Assembly: GCA_022360175.1 (NCBI GenBank)
Contig: JAKSDI010000307.1
Span: forward strand, 1-62,066
Source: Chitinophagales bacterium
GTDB lineage: Bacteria; Bacteroidota; Bacteroidia; Chitinophagales; Saprospiraceae
DNA length: 62,066 bases
Reading direction: 5' to 3'
Of the stretch, positions 59,242-62,066 are shown one piece after another. Under the pieces are notes generated by a model. The model saw nothing but the letters and a program-made list of their open reading frames with translations. It did not search any database and was not told the origin of the DNA. Each line of letters begins with the position of its first letter. Position 1 is the first letter of the stretch. Made by a program: the position numbers and the translations under genes.

Positions 59242-60465
59242 TTACTCCACGACTTTCAGCTTCCAGGCAATCGCAATGGCCAATATACTCATAAGCATAG
59301 CTACATAACCTACATATTGGTAATTAGCCAGGCTACCATCAGCATTTTCTGTTACTATCAAACCGGCAATGAAAGAAGATATAGCAAGCCCCGCTTCATT
59401 AATAGAAGCGCGCACACTCATAAAACTTCCTCTTGTTTCAGGGCGTACTACTGAAGTAACCATGGTTGTGGCTGGTACATTTCTACCACTGGCTACAACA
59501 AAAACACTGGAAGTAGCCACTAATGCTAATGCTATAGATACAGGAGGTAAATTGGTAATGGCAAAAATAGATAGTAAAGCAAAAAAGCTTGCAAATGTAA
59601 ACACTCGGGCATGTCCATGCCGATCAGCTAGTTTCCCAAAATAGGGCAAGCAAAATACAGTCATTAATCCACCAATAAAGTAAATGTAGCTCACCTCGTA
59701 ATCAGAAAAGCCTATATTTTTCTGCATATAAGGAGCAATGAAGGGAATGATAGTAAAGTGCCCGAGCATTAAGATAATGGTAAATAAAAGAGCCATTCGT
59801 TGATTACTATCGCCAAAAATATTAGTCATTACCTTAATAGGATTGCGTTGTATGCCCTCTCCTTCGAGATGCCTGCGCATTGGAGGCAGAGAGGTATAAA
59901 GAAATATACATACGATAAAGGATATCCCGCCTAAAGAGAGAAATGGAGTTCGCCAGTTTGTTGCCGCAGCTAGATAGATACTTACAGGTATTCCAACGAC
60001 AGAAGCTACAGAAAAGGCAGTCATCACCATGCCCATAGCATGCCCCCTACGTTTTAAAGGAATAGTGTCGCCAATGATAGATAATACCAAAGCACTTAAT
60101 AATCCTCCAAAAGCTCCTGTCAAACTACGAGCAATGAGAAAGAAGTAATAGTTGGAAGCCATTCCACAAGCTAAAGTACCTATTGTAAACCCAATAAAGG
60201 TATAGAGCAATGCTTGTTTCCGGTCAAAGCGATCGATAAACATAGCTCCAAATAAACTCACCACAAAAGCAGTACCAGCATAAGAGGATACAATAAGGCT
60301 GAACTGCTGTGGTGAAATATCAAAGATGCGCATGAATTGCGCACCCAGAGGCATAATGATCATAAAATCCAGCACATGGGAAAACTGGACTACTGCCAGT
60401 AAAAATAAAATAATACGCTCTTGCCCAATAGCTGGATCACTAATGTTGGGTGATTTCTTGACCAT
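59242..60465 (-). CDS. MFS transporter, drug-efflux-like
   Basis: A 407-residue protein with twelve hydrophobic helices, of the DHA1 type. Motif A appears as GAMFIDRFDRKQALLYTF in loop 2-3, FSHVLDFMIIMPLGAQFMR in helix 1 and RSLTGAFGGLLSALVLS in helix 4. Export of small hydrophobic compounds is usual for the group; the substrate is not evident. Monocistronic by spacing, 93 bp from the HD gene stop. Confidence 0.85.
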   Translation of the reverse strand: MVKKSPNISDPAIGQERIILFLLAVVQFSHVLDFMIIMPLGAQFMRIFDISPQQFSLIVSSYAGTAFVVSLFGAMFIDRFDRKQALLYTFIGFTIGTLACGMASNYYFFLIARSLTGAFGGLLSALVLSIIGDTIPLKRRGHAMGMVMTAFSVASVVGIPVSIYLAAATNWRTPFLSLGGISFIVCIFLYTSLPPMRRHLEGEGIQRNPIKVMTNIFGDSNQRMALLFTIILMLGHFTIIPFIAPYMQKNIGFSDYEVSYIYFIGGLMTVFCLPYFGKLADRHGHARVFTFASFFALLSIFAITNLPPVSIALALVATSSVFVVASGRNVPATTMVTSVVRPETRGSFMSVRASINEAGLAISSFIAGLIVTENADGSLANYQYVGYVAMLMSILAIAIAWKLKVVE

Positions 60466-60557
60466 AGTGCTCTTGCTTTTGCAAATAGTGTGAAAACTAC
60501 ATAATGCAAAAGTAGAAGCAATAGTTTCCTTAATCCTTTAAAATAATTTTGCAAACC

Positions 60558-61772
60558 TTACTTGATCTTCGGATAACACAAATAATATTTGGTTACCTCT
60601 TGATGTGGAAGGTGAATGGCAACACTACTGGATACAGGTTTTACGGAACCATCTTTATATAATATCTTTATTTCATCATCAAATTTGCGATAAGCACTAT
60701 TTGATTCTTTGCCTTCCAGTACAAGGTAGGGCAAATACTTTCGATCAATCTCACTCCACTGATGTACTTTTTCTTTAACCGTATCTACATAAGTTTTTTC
60801 AAATGGAGTATCGCTAAATTCTAGTCGAAATAATTTGCGATTTATAATAGAAGAAGATAAGAAAGCAAGTAATCGATCATCGGAGTTTTGCCATGCTTTT
60901 AGAGCAGAAACGACATCAAAATCATCTAATTGAGAAAAGTGGGCTAATAATTCATCACGGCGGCTTTCAAAGTCAGTGGCCGTGGGTTCATTATTTAGAA
61001 AAAATTGTAAAGCTGGGGAAGCAGGGAGTTTTTTACCTTCTTTGGATATATCTTTTGCTCTCCTAAATGCAACAATTAACATTAATTCGGCTGAAAGAAC
61101 CGTTTTGTGCAAATATACTTGCCAGTACATCAGCCTGCGAGCAATCAAAAACTTTTCAATAGAATAGATTCCTTTTTCCTCTACAACCAATTCGCCATTG
61201 CTAACAGAAAGCATTTTGATGATCCTGCTATAACCAATTACTCCTTCATGTACACCTGTGAAGAAACTATCTCTACTCAGGTAATCCATCCTATCCATAT
61301 CTAATTGCCCTGATACTAATTGATGGAGGAAGGGTTTATGATATTGACCTTTAAAAATCTTAATAGCGATATCAAGACGCCCTTTATAAATTTCATTGAA
61401 ATACTCCATGAAGTACAATGAAATAGACTCATGCGTGACTTCCATTAAAGTATGCTCCAGCGTATGAGAAAAAGGGCCATGTCCTATATCATGTAGAAGA
61501 ATAGCAAGGCATACCCCTTCTGCTTCTGCTTCTGTGAGCTCAACCCCCTTTGAGCGTAATACATCAATAGTTTGCTGCATGAGATGAAGTGCACCAATAG
61601 CATGGTGAAATCGAGTATGCAAAGCACCAGGATATACAAGATGAGTAAGGCTGGTCTGCTTGATACGGCGTAGGCGCTGGAAGAAAGGATGTTCTACGAG
61701 GTCAAAGATGATTCCATAAGGAATGCCTACAAAGCCATAGACTGGATCATTCAGAATTTTTTTCTTGTTCAT
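60558..61772 (-). CDS. HD-domain phosphohydrolase (dNTPase/SAMHD1-like)
   Basis: A 404-residue HD-superfamily enzyme. The metal-binding residues are visible in TRFHHAIGALHLM, LLHDIGHGPFSHTLEH and SGQLDMDRMDYLSRDSFFTG. N-terminal DPVYGFVGIPYGIIFDLVEHPFFQRLRRIKQ, within its first 35 residues, is characteristic of the YwfO/SAMHD1-like branch that hydrolyses dNTPs. Such enzymes can act in nucleotide-pool control or phage defence. No partner gene is seen, although an Abi_2 gene lies about 2 kb away. Confidence 0.88.
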   Translation of the reverse strand: MNKKKILNDPVYGFVGIPYGIIFDLVEHPFFQRLRRIKQTSLTHLVYPGALHTRFHHAIGALHLMQQTIDVLRSKGVELTEAEAEGVCLAILLHDIGHGPFSHTLEHTLMEVTHESISLYFMEYFNEIYKGRLDIAIKIFKGQYHKPFLHQLVSGQLDMDRMDYLSRDSFFTGVHEGVIGYSRIIKMLSVSNGELVVEEKGIYSIEKFLIARRLMYWQVYLHKTVLSAELMLIVAFRRAKDISKEGKKLPASPALQFFLNNEPTATDFESRRDELLAHFSQLDDFDVVSALKAWQNSDDRLLAFLSSSIINRKLFRLEFSDTPFEKTYVDTVKEKVHQWSEIDRKYLPYLVLEGKESNSAYRKFDDEIKILYKDGSVKPVSSSVAIHLPHQEVTKYYLCYPKIK

Positions 61773-61928
61773 AAGTGGCGCACTTGGTAATGAAGTTATT
61801 TAAGAACGTGTTCAAAATTAATCACGTTTTAAGAATTGCAGCAATAGCCAAAAAATAGTAATTTTTATTTTAGTAGACATTGCAAGTCATTTTGGAACAA
61901 CTTACCCAAAACCCACACACCGTACACC

Positions 61929-62066
61929 GACATCCCACATCGTACACCCTCCATCGTACATCCCACATCGTACACCCTCCATCGTACATCCCACATCGTA
62001 CACCCTCCATCGTACATCCCACATCGTACACCCTCCATCGTACATCCCACATCGTACACCTCACAT
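61929..62066. repeat. 28-bp tandem repeat array at the window edge
   Basis: Units CATCGTACATCCCA plus CATCGTACACCCTC repeat every 28 bp from 61952 (61980, 62008, 62036), with a partial unit before and the window end after. Each unit is itself two similar 14-bp halves. Frames across it are just the repeat translated. Between 61773 and 61928 I see no gene. Confidence 0.85.

Noticed and set aside
59038-59454. A 138-codon plus-strand open frame
   Set aside because: It lies across dispersed repeat copy 2 and the antisense of the MFS gene end; composition is not protein-like.
61865-62064. Two open frames in different phases over the window edge
   Set aside because: They are translations of the 28-bp tandem repeat. 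It is not a CRISPR array either, because there are no unique spacers.

Overview
The window is AT-rich chromosomal DNA from a member of the Bacteroidota, most likely a Saprospiria-type organism (Lewinella/Haliscomenobacter-like). This is inferred from several secreted proteins with type A or type B type-IX-secretion C-terminal domains, delta-60 and SprB-like repeat proteins, promoters of the Bacteroidota form TTTG-N19..21-TAnnTTTG, LytS/LytTR signalling, and an imelysin/di-haem/TonB iron cluster. I recognised no rRNA, tRNA, CRISPR array or prophage.

Layout. 1-4.2 kb: the end of a Crp/Fnr-type regulator, a short-chain dehydrogenase, and a minus-strand DUF2147-aldehyde dehydrogenase-AraC operon with a paired direct-repeat operator. 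4.4-15 kb: a block of secreted cell-surface proteins (PKD, delta-60 and SprB-like) around a membrane-tethered TPR-LytTR regulator; two of their promoters share one palindrome-plus-half-site element. 15-20.5 kb: a candidate haemolysin/leukocidin-type pore-forming protein with a tectonin-like propeller tail, then two flavin amine oxidase paralogues and a small outer-membrane protein. 20.6-22.4 kb: a LytS kinase/LytTR response regulator pair. 23.2-30.1 kb: a periplasmic nitrate reductase cluster (napD, napA, a tetrahaem napB, a second tetrahaem cytochrome, a four-cluster Fe-S protein and an NrfD-type membrane subunit), interrupted by a 162-bp MITE. 30.1-31.9 kb: an NO-stress set (Rrf2 regulator, RIC di-iron repair protein, truncated haemoglobin) with matching operator sequences. 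32-34.5 kb: a SIMPL protein, a K+ channel and a GH16-like protein behind a second MITE copy.

34.6-43.2 kb is the most interesting part. Four promoters share G(C/T)ATCATTTTT and CGTCT with identical 20-bp spacing. They precede a flavoprotein ending in CC, a 58-residue peptide with three CC pairs leading an MFS transporter and a SigZ-like ECF sigma factor with a cysteine tail, a C-S lyase/ArsO-like monooxygenase pair, and a secreted CC-rich protein. I read this as a self-contained ECF regulon for a thiol-reactive stress (soft metal or arsenical; inference). A MarR/SDR/SRPBCC cluster with its own operator lies inside it.

43.5-62 kb: a conserved membrane protein, an alpha/beta hydrolase, a six-gene iron/haem-type uptake operon (TonB receptor, small protein, CopD-like, porin, imelysin, DUF1111) preceded by a peptide resembling a HmuY N-terminus, a hemerythrin/LuxR pair, a PQQ-dependent dehydrogenase-cytochrome, an Abi_2 protein, an MFS exporter, an HD phosphohydrolase and a 28-bp tandem repeat at the edge. 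Several families of short dispersed repeats lie in the intergenic regions. The nitrate, NO, haem and hemerythrin genes together suggest a facultative nitrate reducer exposed to nitric oxide and iron limitation.
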